Assembly: GCF_036311905.1 (NCBI RefSeq)
Contig: NZ_JAZDCH010000025.1
Span: 1-64,000, forward strand
Reading direction: 5' to 3'
Length of the DNA: 64,000 nucleotides
From: Brachybacterium sp036311905
Lineage (GTDB): Bacteria > Actinomycetota > Actinomycetes > Actinomycetales > Dermabacteraceae
Below, piece after piece: positions 55,192 through 62,878 of the stretch. The translations under genes were made by a program, and so were the position numbers. Every line of letters begins with the position of its first letter. Within the stretch, counting starts at the first letter, position 1. The notes beneath the pieces are model-generated. The model made no database searches, was not told the origin of the DNA, and was given only the letters and a program-made list of their open reading frames with translations.

Positions 55192-55830
55192 ATGCTCTCG
55201 CGACTCCTCGCCCGCCTCCCCCACTGGCACCGCGCCCTCCGCCGCCGCCGTCGACTCCTGACGGTGCTGTGCCTCGCCCTCGCCGCTGCGCTGCTGCTGC
55301 CCGCCTTGCTGCCGGTCTCCCACCGGGGCGTCGAGGTGCTGGTGCTGCGCCGGGACGTGCCGGCGGGCGAGCCGCTGCAGCGGGAAGACCTCCGCACCGA
55401 ACGTCTCGCCGCCGACCTGGTCCCGGTCGGAGCCCTCACCGCCGCGGACGATCCGGCCGGCCGCGAGATCCTGCTCCCCCTCGACGCGGGCACCCCGCTG
55501 CTGGAGGGGATGCTCGAGGACCGGACCGACTCTACGACCGTCCCCGAGGGCTCGGCGCTGCTCTCCGTCCCGGCCCCCGCAGTCCTGATCCCGCATCTGC
55601 GGGCCGGTACGCGGCTCGAGCTGCACACCTCCACCGCCCTGGACCCCGAGCCGCGAGGCGTGCCGGCGACCGTCCTAGAGGCACCGGGCGGAATGACCGG
55701 GGCGCAGTCCGTGACGGGAACCACCTCGAGCGGAGAAGTGCAGGTGCTCGTGGTGATCGACCGACGGGACACGGCCGGTGTGACCAGTGCCCTCGCCGAG
55801 GGATACATAAGCGTCTCGGTGATCGGTTAA
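55192..55830 (+). CDS. SAF-domain protein (CpaB-like)
   Basis: This 212 aa protein has an Arg-rich cytosolic start (HRALRRRRR), one signal-anchor helix at about 22-42, then an external SAF domain (VEVLVLRRDVPAGEPLQREDL) and a beta-rich end. CpaB/RcpC proteins with this layout belong to Tad pilus assembly, but no other Tad gene is present, so it may serve an envelope role of its own. It lies between fmdB and mscL, as Rv0990c does in M. tuberculosis. Confidence 0.8.
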   Translation: MLSRLLARLPHWHRALRRRRRLLTVLCLALAAALLLPALLPVSHRGVEVLVLRRDVPAGEPLQREDLRTERLAADLVPVGALTAADDPAGREILLPLDAGTPLLEGMLEDRTDSTTVPEGSALLSVPAPAVLIPHLRAGTRLELHTSTALDPEPRGVPATVLEAPGGMTGAQSVTGTTSSGEVQVLVVIDRRDTAGVTSALAEGYISVSVIG

Positions 55831-55890
55831 AGTTCCCGCGGGTCGCGGAAGCGACCCTCCCCGACCCCCGAATCATTAAGGACGTCCGCC

Positions 55891-56298
55891 ATGAAGGGCT
55901 TCAAGGACTTCGTCATGCAGGGCAATGTCATCGACCTCGCGGTCGGTGTCGTGATCGGTGGAGCGTTCACCGCGCTGGTCACCGCCTTCGTCGACAACCT
56001 CATCAACCCCGTCGTCGCCGCGGCCGGCGGCGCCGACTCCGTCGGCGGCTTCGGCTTCCAGATCTTCGAGAACAACGAGGCGACCTTCGTCAACTTCGGC
56101 GCCGTCATCTCCGCGATCATCACCTTCCTGATCACCGCGGCCGTCGTCTACTTCGTCTTCGTCATGCCGATGACCAAGGCCCGCGAGGCGGCCAACCGCC
56201 GCAAGGGCGTCGACGAGGAGGTCGAGGCGGCCCCCGAGGACGTCGTCCTGCTCTCCGAGATCCGCGACCTGCTCAAGGCGCAGAACCCGCAGGTCTGA
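55891..56298 (+). CDS. mscL: large-conductance mechanosensitive channel
   Basis: MscL opens under membrane tension and releases solutes on osmotic downshock. The 135 aa protein has MKGFKDFVMQGNVIDLAVGV (the N-terminal amphipathic helix and TM1), a periplasmic loop, TM2 (VISAIITFLITAAVVYFVFV) and a cytosolic helix ending in LLSEIRDLLKAQ. TAAGGA precedes the ATG. The gene ends with a strong hairpin. Confidence 0.95.
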   Translation: MKGFKDFVMQGNVIDLAVGVVIGGAFTALVTAFVDNLINPVVAAAGGADSVGGFGFQIFENNEATFVNFGAVISAIITFLITAAVVYFVFVMPMTKAREAANRRKGVDEEVEAAPEDVVLLSEIRDLLKAQNPQV

Positions 56299-56322
56299 TC
56301 CGACCCGGATCAGCACGCACCC

Positions 56323-56356
56323 CGACGGGGCGGCACCGCATGGTGCCGCCCCGTCG
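56323..56356 (+). terminator. terminator of mscL
   Basis: A 15 bp perfect stem (CGACGGGGCGGCACC and complement) with a GCAT loop stands 24 bp after the mscL stop. Confidence 0.9.
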
Positions 56357-56394
56357 TCGTCTCTCCCGGTGCGTCCCGAGGGCCCGCCATGAGG

Positions 56395-56400
56395 TACGGT
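56395..56400 (+). promoter_or_regulatory. -10 element of mutY, leaderless type
   Basis: TACGGT ends 6 bases before a GTG codon at 56407. This argues against the ATG at 56389, which lies upstream of the hexamer. Confidence 0.6.
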
Positions 56401-56406
56401 CCCGAG

Positions 56407-57330
56407 GTGCCCCGCTCCCCCGCCGCTCCCGTCGTCGATCCGGATGCGCCCGGTGCGCTCCCCGCCGGCTCCGTGGAGGCGGTCATCGCCTGGTTCGAGG
56501 AGCGGGCCCGGGACCTGCCCTGGCGGTCCGCGGACGCCTCGCCCTGGGCGATCCTGGTCTCCGAGATCATGCTGCAGCAGACGCCCGTGGTGCGGGTCCT
56601 CCCGCGCTGGCTCGACTGGATGGAGCGGTGGCCGCACCCGGCCGATCTCGCCGATGCACCGACCGCCGAGGTGCTGCGCGCCTGGGACCGCCTCGGCTAT
56701 CCGCGCCGCGCGCTGCGGCTCCAGGAGTGCGCCCGGGCGATCGTCCGCGAGCACGGCGGGATCGTGCCCCGCGGCGAGCAGGCGCTGCGTGCCCTTCCCG
56801 GGATCGGCGAGTACACCGCCGCCGCCGTCACCGCGTTCGCCCATCACGACCGGGCGGTGGTCGTCGACACGAACATCCGCCGGGTGCTGGCACGGGCCGC
56901 GACCGGACGTCCCCTGCCCGATCCCAGCTACTCCGCGGCCGAGCGTCGTCTCGCGACCGCTGTGCTCCCCGAGTCCCGGGAGCTGTCGGTCGCCTGGAAC
57001 CAGGCCGTGATGGAGCTCGGCGCCCTCGTCTGCTCCGCCCGGTCCCCGCGCTGCGACCAGTGCCCCCTGGCCGACGGGCGCTGTGCCTGGGTCGCCCGCG
57101 GACGACCCGCGGCACCGGAGGACGAGAAGCGGCCCCGCCAGGCGTTCGCGGGCACCGACCGCGAGATGCGCGGGAAGATCATGGCCGCGCTGCGCAATGC
57201 GAGCAGAGTGGAGATCGCCGACCTCGCCCACCTCGATCCCGCGGATCCCGAACGGGTCGCGCGCTGCCGGGAGTCGCTCGTCGCCGACGGCCTCGCGGTG
57301 CAGGAAGGATCCACGCTGCGCCTGCCGTGA
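56407..57330 (+). CDS. mutY: A/G-specific adenine DNA glycosylase
   Basis: MutY removes adenine mispaired with 8-oxoguanine. The 307 aa product has the HhH-GPD core: SEIMLQQTPVVRVLPRW, the HhH loop LPGIGEYTAAAV and the catalytic Asp in VVVDTNIRRVLAR. The iron-sulfur cysteines are in CSARSPRCDQCPLADGRC, with six residues between the last two Cys where five is usual. The C-terminal part is shorter than in E. coli MutY and lacks an obvious NUDIX-like domain, as is common in Actinobacteria. Confidence 0.92.
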   Translation: MPRSPAAPVVDPDAPGALPAGSVEAVIAWFEERARDLPWRSADASPWAILVSEIMLQQTPVVRVLPRWLDWMERWPHPADLADAPTAEVLRAWDRLGYPRRALRLQECARAIVREHGGIVPRGEQALRALPGIGEYTAAAVTAFAHHDRAVVVDTNIRRVLARAATGRPLPDPSYSAAERRLATAVLPESRELSVAWNQAVMELGALVCSARSPRCDQCPLADGRCAWVARGRPAAPEDEKRPRQAFAGTDREMRGKIMAALRNASRVEIADLAHLDPADPERVARCRESLVADGLAVQEGSTLRLP

Positions 57331-57331
57331 G

Positions 57332-57351
57332 GAGTCCCCGGACCGGGACTC
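57332..57351. terminator. terminator between mutY and argA
   Basis: GAGTCCC / GGGACTC arms (7 bp) with a 6 nt loop overlap the argA stop codon between these convergent genes. Confidence 0.65.
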
Positions 57352-57865
57352 AGGCCGAGGTCGGCTCGAGCTGCCGGATCATGCGGGTGTTACCGAGGGT
57401 GTTGGGCTTGACCCGGGCCAGGTCGAGGAACTCGGCGATGCCCTCGTCGAGGGAGCGCAGCAGCTGGCTGTAGACCTCGGGGTCGACCGCCTCGTCCATC
57501 ACCTCGAAGCCGTGACGCGCGAAGAACTCGACCTCGAAGGTGAGGCAGAAGACCCGCTGCAGGCCCAGCTCGCGGGCGCGCTCGAGGAGATGATCGAGCA
57601 GCCGGTGGCCGAGTCCGGTGCCGCGCTGGTCCTCGTGGACGGCCAGGGTGCGGACCTCCGCGAGGTCCTCCCACATGACGTGCAGCGCCCCGCAGCCGAG
57701 GACCCGTCCGGTCCCCTCCTCGACGGCGACGAGGAATTCCTGGACGGCCTCGTAGTACGAGACCAGGTCCTTGCCCAGCAGGATCCCCGCAGTCGCCATC
57801 GGCTCGACGAGCGCGTCGATGCCGCGGACGTCGGCGGGGAGGGCGGAACGGATCACGATGCTCAT
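57350..57865 (-). CDS. argA: amino-acid N-acetyltransferase (N-acetylglutamate synthase)
   Basis: This 171 aa GNAT closely resembles the M. tuberculosis ArgA Rv2747 type, which makes N-acetylglutamate for arginine synthesis. Features are SYYEAVQEFLVAVE, GCGALHVMWEDLAEVRTLAV, the acetyl-CoA loop QRGTGLGHRLLDHLL, VFCLTFEVEFFARHGF and a C-terminal FLDLARVKPNTLGNTRM. The ATG overlaps the DedA stop (ATGA), so the two are coupled, an unusual pairing. Confidence 0.9.
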   Translation of the reverse strand: MSIVIRSALPADVRGIDALVEPMATAGILLGKDLVSYYEAVQEFLVAVEEGTGRVLGCGALHVMWEDLAEVRTLAVHEDQRGTGLGHRLLDHLLERARELGLQRVFCLTFEVEFFARHGFEVMDEAVDPEVYSQLLRSLDEGIAEFLDLARVKPNTLGNTRMIRQLEPTSA

Positions 57866-58764
57866 GCGGTGGGCTCCTCGGGGGAACGGACGGTCTCGAC
57901 GGTCGGCCGCGCCGTCGCGCCGGACTCGGCGGCGATCGGCTCTGCGGTAACGGGCCCTGCGGCGACCGGCTCTGCGGCGACCGGTTCGGCCGCAACCGGC
58001 TCGGCGGAGACAGCCTCGGCCGGGGCCGCCGTCTCCTGCACGGTCGGCTCCGCCTCGGGAGAGGACTGCTCGTCCGCCTCCCCCGCAGCGTCCTCACCGT
58101 CGGTGCCGGCGGCGGATCGTCGGGCGGCGCGGCGGTCCAGGGCCCGATGCAGGGCGTTGATCAGGCGCTCGACCACGAGGGCCATGACCACTGCGGCGAC
58201 CAGCGCGACGGTGATGGCCAGCAGGTGGTTGTCCTCGAACCACGCCCCGGCCACGGCGCCGATCGCACAGGAGTAGACCGCCCACACGAAGGTGGACAGC
58301 AGCGAGCGCGGCCAGAAGTGGCGGTGCGGGTAGTGCACGGCCCCCGCCACGAGGTTCACGGCGGTGCGACCGAAGGGGATGTAGCGGGCGGTCATCAGGA
58401 AGACCAGGGCGCGCTTGTCGAGACCGCGCTCGGCGGCCTCGACGGCTGCCCGCCCCTTGCCCTCCCGGAGGAAGCGGAAGCGCTCGAACCCGATCCGGCG
58501 CCCCAGGAAGTAGCCGAGGTTGTCACCGGTCCAGGCTCCGGCCCACGCCGCGATCCCGATGAGGAGGATCGACGGCCGGCCCGAGCTCGACCACAGCGAG
58601 GAGAGCGTGACGATGGTCGACTCGCTGGGCACCGTGGGGAAGAACCCGTCGAAGGCGGCGAAGAGGTAGACGACTCCGTGGACCCACCACGCGTCGGCCA
58701 CCTGCAGGATCCAGTCCTCGACCTGACCGGTCAGGGACAGCACCCACTCGACGAGTCCGCCCAT
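57862..58764 (-). CDS. DedA family membrane protein
   Basis: DedA proteins flip or carry polyprenyl or phospholipid species. The 300 aa protein has the SNARE-associated/DedA motif FFPTVPSESTIVTLSS near residues 41-56, GDNLGYFLGRRIG and RYIPFGRTAVNLVAGA, with membrane helices up to about 198. The C-terminal tail (about 210-300) is disordered and acidic. It contains five to six VAAEP-like pentapeptides at 252-281, encoded by 15 bp repeats (57922-58011). GGAGG stands before the ATG. Confidence 0.88.
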   Translation of the reverse strand: MGGLVEWVLSLTGQVEDWILQVADAWWVHGVVYLFAAFDGFFPTVPSESTIVTLSSLWSSSGRPSILLIGIAAWAGAWTGDNLGYFLGRRIGFERFRFLREGKGRAAVEAAERGLDKRALVFLMTARYIPFGRTAVNLVAGAVHYPHRHFWPRSLLSTFVWAVYSCAIGAVAGAWFEDNHLLAITVALVAAVVMALVVERLINALHRALDRRAARRSAAGTDGEDAAGEADEQSSPEAEPTVQETAAPAEAVSAEPVAAEPVAAEPVAAGPVTAEPIAAESGATARPTVETVRSPEEPTA

Positions 58765-58897
58765 GCGACTCCTCCGTCCGCGAGATCGGGCTCCCCCGCG
58801 TCGGCGGAGCAGCAGCGGCTGAACGGAGGAGCGGGGGGCACCAACCTCGGTGAGAGGGGGGAGGAACCCCCTGTGGAGAGGGGAACAGGAGACCCTT

Positions 58898-58920
58898 CCC
58901 CCCCCCTGTGGGGGGGGGGG
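58898..58920 (-). terminator. poly-C / poly-G hairpin downstream of clpC
   Basis: Nine C, then TGT, then eleven G on the plus strand (mirrored on the minus) form a 9 bp or longer G-C stem with a three-base loop, 18 bp past the clpC stop. It is the only candidate terminator for clpC. Confidence 0.65.
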
Positions 58921-58938
58921 CCCCCTCCTCCTCCGGGG

Positions 58939-61521
58939 TCAGGAGGCGCTGGCCTCCGCCGCATCGGACTCCTCGGAGCCCGAGGCGTCCGGCAGCGAGA
59001 CCTCGTCGGCGCGGGCCTGCGTCATCTGCTCGAGATCGACGGTCTCGGAGATCGCCGCGAGGCGACCCTCGCCGTCCCGTCGCGAGAAGGTGAGCTCGCC
59101 CAGCAGACCCTCGCCCTCGGCGTCCACGACGATCGTGTCGCCCACGTGGACCTGCCCGAAGAGGATCTTCTCGGAGAGCGTGTCCTCGATGTCGCGCTGG
59201 ATCGTGCGCCGCAGCGGGCGGGCACCGAGGACGGGGTCGTACCCCTTCTCCGCGAGGAGCTTCTTGGCGCCGTCGGTCAGCTCGATCGCCATGTCCTTCT
59301 CCGCGAGGCGCGTCTCGAGCTTCCCGATCATCAGGTCGACGATCTGGACGATCTCGGGCTGCGACAGCTGCGGGAAGACCACCACGTCGTCGACGCGGTT
59401 GAGGAACTCGGGCTTGAAGTGCTGCTTGAGCTCCTCGTGGACCTTCGACTTCATCCGCTCGTAGTCGGTGGAGAGGTCGCCGCCGGCGGTGAAGCCCATC
59501 GACACGCCCTTGGCGATGTCCCGGGTGCCGAGGTTGGTGGTCATGATGATCACGGTGTTCTTGAAGTCGACCATGCGACCCTGAGAGTCGGTGAGGCGGC
59601 CGTCCTCCAGGATCTGCAGCAGCGAGTTGAAGATGTCCACATGGGCCTTCTCCACCTCGTCGAAGAGCACCACGGAGAACGGCTTGCGGCGCACCTTCTC
59701 GGTGAGCTGGCCGCCCTCGTCGTACCCGACGTAGCCGGGGGGCGAGCCGAACAGGCGCGAGGCGGTGTGCTTCTCACCGAACTCGGACATGTCCAGCTGG
59801 ATGAGGGACTCCTCGTCACCGAAGAGGAACTCGGCGAGCGCCTTGGCGAGCTCTGTCTTGCCGACGCCCGTGGGCCCCGCGAAGATGAACGAGCCGCCGG
59901 GGCGCTTGGGATCCTTGAGCCCGGCACGGGTGCGGCGGATCGCCTGCGAGAGAGCCTTGATGGCCTCGTCCTGGCCGATGACCCGCTTGTGCAGCTCGTC
60001 CTCCATGTGGAGCAGTCGCGAGGACTCCTCCTCGGTGAGCTTCACGATCGGGATGCCGGTCGCGGCGGCGAGCACCTCGGCGATGGTCTCCTCGGAGACG
60101 GTCGTGACCGCATCGGACTCGCCGTGCCGCCAGGCCTTCTCCTTCTCGTCCCGCTCGGTCTTGAGCTTCTGCTCCTCGTCGCGGAGGCTCGCGGCGAGCT
60201 CGAAGTCCTGCCCGTCGATCGCCTCCTCCTTCTTCTTCCGCGTCTCCTCGATGCGAGTGTCGAAGGCCTTGAGCTCCGGCGGGGCGGTGAGGCGACGGAT
60301 CCGCAGGCGGGCGCCGGCCTCGTCGATCAGGTCGATCGCCTTGTCCGGCAGGAAGCGGTCGTTGACGTAGCGGTCGGCGAGGTTCGCGGCGGCGACGAGG
60401 GCGCTGTCGGTGATCGTCACCTTGTGGTGCGCCTCGTAGCGGTCGCGCAGGCCCTTGAGGATCTCGACGGTGTGGGACACCGAGGGCTCGCCCACCTGGA
60501 TCGGCTGGAAGCGGCGCTCGAGGGCGGCATCCTTCTCGATGTGCTTGCGGTACTCCTCGAGGGTGGTCGCCCCGATGGTCTGCAGCTCGCCACGGGCGAG
60601 CATCGGCTTGAGGATGCTGGCGGCGTCGATCGCGCCCTCGGCGGCACCGGCTCCGACGAGGGTGTGGATCTCGTCGATGAACAGGATGATGTCGCCGCGG
60701 GTGCGGATCTCCTTGAGCACCTTCTTCAGGCGCTCCTCGAAGTCGCCGCGGTACCGGGAACCGGCGACCAAGGAGCCGAGGTCGAGGGTGTAGAGCTGCT
60801 TGTCCTTGAGGGTCTCGGGGACGTCGCCGGCCACGATCGACTGGGCCAGGCCCTCGACCACAGCGCTCTTGCCCACGCCGGGCTCGCCGATCAGCACCGG
60901 GTTGTTCTTGGTGCGGCGGCTGAGCACCTGCATGACGCGCTCCGCCTCGGCCTCGCGGCCGATGACCGGGTCGAGCTTGCCCTCGCGGGCGGCCTGGGTG
61001 AGGTTGCGACCGAACTGGTCGAGCACGAGGGAGCCCGCGGGCTGGCCCTCGGCGGGGCCGCCGGCGGTGGCCGGCTCCTTGCCCTGGTAGCCCGAGAGGC
61101 GCTCGATGACCTCCTGGCGCACGGCCGACGGCTCGGCCTTGAGGCGCGAGAGCACCTTGACGGCGGTGCCCTCGCCCTCGCGCAGCAGGCCGAGCAGGAT
61201 GTGCTCGGTGCCGATGTAGTTGTGGCCCAGCTGCAGCGCCTCGCGCAGGCTCAGCTCGAGCACCTTCTTGGCGCGCGGGGTGAACGGGATGTGGCCCGAG
61301 GGGGTCTGGTTGCCCTCGCCGATGATGTCCCGGACCTGCTCGCGCACGGCGTCGAGCGTGACCCCGAGGGCCTCGAGCGCCTTCGCGCCCACACCCTCGT
61401 TCTCGTGGATCAGGCCCAGCAGGATGTGCTCGGTGCCGATGTAGTTGTGGTTCAGCAGCCGTGCCTCGTCCTGAGCCAGGACGACGACGCGGCGGGCGCG
61501 ATCGGTGAAGCGTTCGAACAT
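58939..61521 (-). CDS. clpC: ATP-dependent Clp protease ATPase subunit ClpC
   Basis: ClpC is the AAA+ unfoldase that feeds ClpP. It has 860 aa: two Clp_N repeats (about 1-145), AAA-1 with GEPGVGKSAVVEGLAQ, a middle UVR coiled coil (about 420-455), AAA-2 with GPTGVGKTELAKALAEFLFG and the ClpP-docking loop VSMGF, then the D2-small domain and an acidic tail. The true start is the ATG at 61521 (MFERFTDRARRVVVLAQ). A ClgR-type box precedes the promoter. clpP is not in the window. Confidence 0.96.
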   Translation of the reverse strand: MFERFTDRARRVVVLAQDEARLLNHNYIGTEHILLGLIHENEGVGAKALEALGVTLDAVREQVRDIIGEGNQTPSGHIPFTPRAKKVLELSLREALQLGHNYIGTEHILLGLLREGEGTAVKVLSRLKAEPSAVRQEVIERLSGYQGKEPATAGGPAEGQPAGSLVLDQFGRNLTQAAREGKLDPVIGREAEAERVMQVLSRRTKNNPVLIGEPGVGKSAVVEGLAQSIVAGDVPETLKDKQLYTLDLGSLVAGSRYRGDFEERLKKVLKEIRTRGDIILFIDEIHTLVGAGAAEGAIDAASILKPMLARGELQTIGATTLEEYRKHIEKDAALERRFQPIQVGEPSVSHTVEILKGLRDRYEAHHKVTITDSALVAAANLADRYVNDRFLPDKAIDLIDEAGARLRIRRLTAPPELKAFDTRIEETRKKKEEAIDGQDFELAASLRDEEQKLKTERDEKEKAWRHGESDAVTTVSEETIAEVLAAATGIPIVKLTEEESSRLLHMEDELHKRVIGQDEAIKALSQAIRRTRAGLKDPKRPGGSFIFAGPTGVGKTELAKALAEFLFGDEESLIQLDMSEFGEKHTASRLFGSPPGYVGYDEGGQLTEKVRRKPFSVVLFDEVEKAHVDIFNSLLQILEDGRLTDSQGRMVDFKNTVIIMTTNLGTRDIAKGVSMGFTAGGDLSTDYERMKSKVHEELKQHFKPEFLNRVDDVVVFPQLSQPEIVQIVDLMIGKLETRLAEKDMAIELTDGAKKLLAEKGYDPVLGARPLRRTIQRDIEDTLSEKILFGQVHVGDTIVVDAEGEGLLGELTFSRRDGEGRLAAISETVDLEQMTQARADEVSLPDASGSEESDAAEASAS

Positions 61522-61554
61522 GGTCCTCCCCCGTCCGGTGGTGGTGATGGATCG

Positions 61555-61599
61555 AGAGTACGCGCGATCCCCGGGGATTCCCCGTCTGTTCGCCGCGGG
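61555..61599 (-). promoter_or_regulatory. clpC promoter with ClgR box
   Basis: Minus-strand -10 TACTCT at 61555-61560. On the plus strand, GTTCGC-C-GCGG-GCG at 61586-61599 matches the published ClgR consensus GTTCGCYNNNNGCG exactly. The box ends just upstream of the predicted -35, as expected for an activator. Confidence 0.7.
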
Positions 61600-61732
61600 C
61601 GTGACGGCCGGTGACACGCGCGCGCATCGGCCGTTCTCCCTCCCCGGGAGGGGCCCCGGCCGTACGATGCCGGAGACCGCTCCCGCGGTCATCGCAGCAC
61701 CCCTTCCCCTCCCCCACCGCTAGGAGCACACC

Positions 61733-61972
61733 ATGGGCGCCATCGTCGGCGGCATCATCCTGTTCGTCCTCGGAGCCATCGCGCGCTTCGCCCTCGAGTT
61801 CGACCTCCCCGGTCTCGACTCCGGCACGCTCGGCACCATCCTCATGGTCGCCGGCGCGATCCTCTTCGTCGTGGGCCTCCTGCTCGCGCTGAAGTCGCGC
61901 CGCACCGTGGTGAGCACGCAGTCCTCACCGAACGGTTCGGTCTCCGAGCGTCGGGATCCCCCCGTCGTCTGA
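61733..61972 (+). CDS. DUF6458 family small membrane protein
   Basis: This 79 aa protein has two membrane helices (about 4-23 and 33-52: GTILMVAGAILFVVGLLLAL), separated by FDLPGLDSG. A short basic/polar tail ends it. The GAIxRFALEF...LGTILMVAGA pattern is typical of DUF6458, widespread in actinomycetes, with unknown function. GGAG precedes the ATG. TACGAT at 61663-61668 is a likely -10 with a leader of about 60 nt. It is divergent from clpC. Confidence 0.82.
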   Translation: MGAIVGGIILFVLGAIARFALEFDLPGLDSGTLGTILMVAGAILFVVGLLLALKSRRTVVSTQSSPNGSVSERRDPPVV

Positions 61973-62013
61973 GCCGGAACGCTCGGCCCGAGCACACCCT
62001 CGAGACCAGCCAT

Positions 62014-62044
62014 GACGGCCCGTGTCCCCCGGACACGGGCCGTC
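62014..62044 (+). terminator. terminator of the DUF6458 gene
   Basis: A 14 bp perfect stem (GACGGCCCGTGTCC and complement) with a CCC loop lies 41 bp after the stop. Confidence 0.88.
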
Positions 62045-62130
62045 TGCTCGACTAGGCTCGTCGGACAGTGCCCGGCAGCGCAGCGTGCGCCTCGAGCACA
62101 CCCAGCAGCACTCCAGGGAGGACGGCGCGG

Positions 62131-62823
62131 ATGGCCACGACGCATGCGGTGACCGATCGGGCGATCGACGCCATCAAGCAGATGATCCTCGTGGGCGAGC
62201 TCGGCCCCGGTCATCGGCTCCCGCCCGAGAAGGAGCTCGCGGAGCGAGTGGGGGTCAGCCGGAACTCGCTGCGCGAGGCCGTCAAGGCGCTCTCCGTGAT
62301 CCGGGTGCTGGACGTCCGGCAGGGCGACGGCACCTATGTCACCTCGCTCGCCCCCGAGCTGCTGGTCGAGTCCCTCGCCTTCATGCTGGACCTCCACCAG
62401 GGCTCGGCCGAGGGGCAGATCCTCGAGGTGCGCCGACTGCTGGAGCCGGTCGCGGTGGAGCAGGCCTGCGCGCGCCTGGGAGACGAGGACTTCGCCGTCC
62501 TCGAACAGCTGATGGTCGACATCTCCGAGCACTCCTCGGTCGAGGAGCTGGTCGCGGCCGATCTCGCGTTCCACCAGCGGATCACCTCCCGCTGCCCCAA
62601 CGCCTACCTCTCGTCGATGCTCGAGGGCCTCGCCTCGGCGACCGCCCGCGCGCGGACCTGGCGAGGCCTGACCGAGGACTCGGCGGTCGAGAGCACCCTC
62701 GCCGAGCACCGACGCATCCTCGATGCACTGCGGGCTGGCCGGGCGGATCTGGCCCGGGTCCACACGGCGGCGCACATCGCCGCCGTGGAGTCCTGGATCC
62801 AGCGGGGCGCCGACGCCGGCTGA
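62131..62823 (+). CDS. GntR-family regulator, FadR subfamily
   Basis: This 230 aa protein has a GntR winged helix (AIKQMILVGELGPGHRLPPE, then LAERVGVSRNSLREAVKALS) and an FCD ligand domain with metal-binding residues expected in ADLAFHQRIT and EHRRILDALRAG. It is convergent to the fuconolactonase/aldose dehydrogenase pair, so control of sugar catabolism is likely. AGGGAGG before the ATG supports this start; TAGGCT at about 62055 may be the -10. Confidence 0.88.
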   Translation: MATTHAVTDRAIDAIKQMILVGELGPGHRLPPEKELAERVGVSRNSLREAVKALSVIRVLDVRQGDGTYVTSLAPELLVESLAFMLDLHQGSAEGQILEVRRLLEPVAVEQACARLGDEDFAVLEQLMVDISEHSSVEELVAADLAFHQRITSRCPNAYLSSMLEGLASATARARTWRGLTEDSAVESTLAEHRRILDALRAGRADLARVHTAAHIAAVESWIQRGADAG

Positions 62824-62878
62824 CCGCGGGGCACGCGGGCATCACAGGCGGGCGCGCCGCCCCTCCGGCGCCCCCTGC

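Noticed and set aside
55192..55830. Evidence for a Tad pilus locus from the CpaB-like protein
   Set aside because: No CpaF, TadB/C, CpaE or pilin gene is nearby; the SAF protein is a known single gene next to mscL and fmdB in Actinobacteria.
58147..61614. A 1,155-codon plus-strand frame
   Set aside because: Antisense to dedA and clpC; no recognisable domain.
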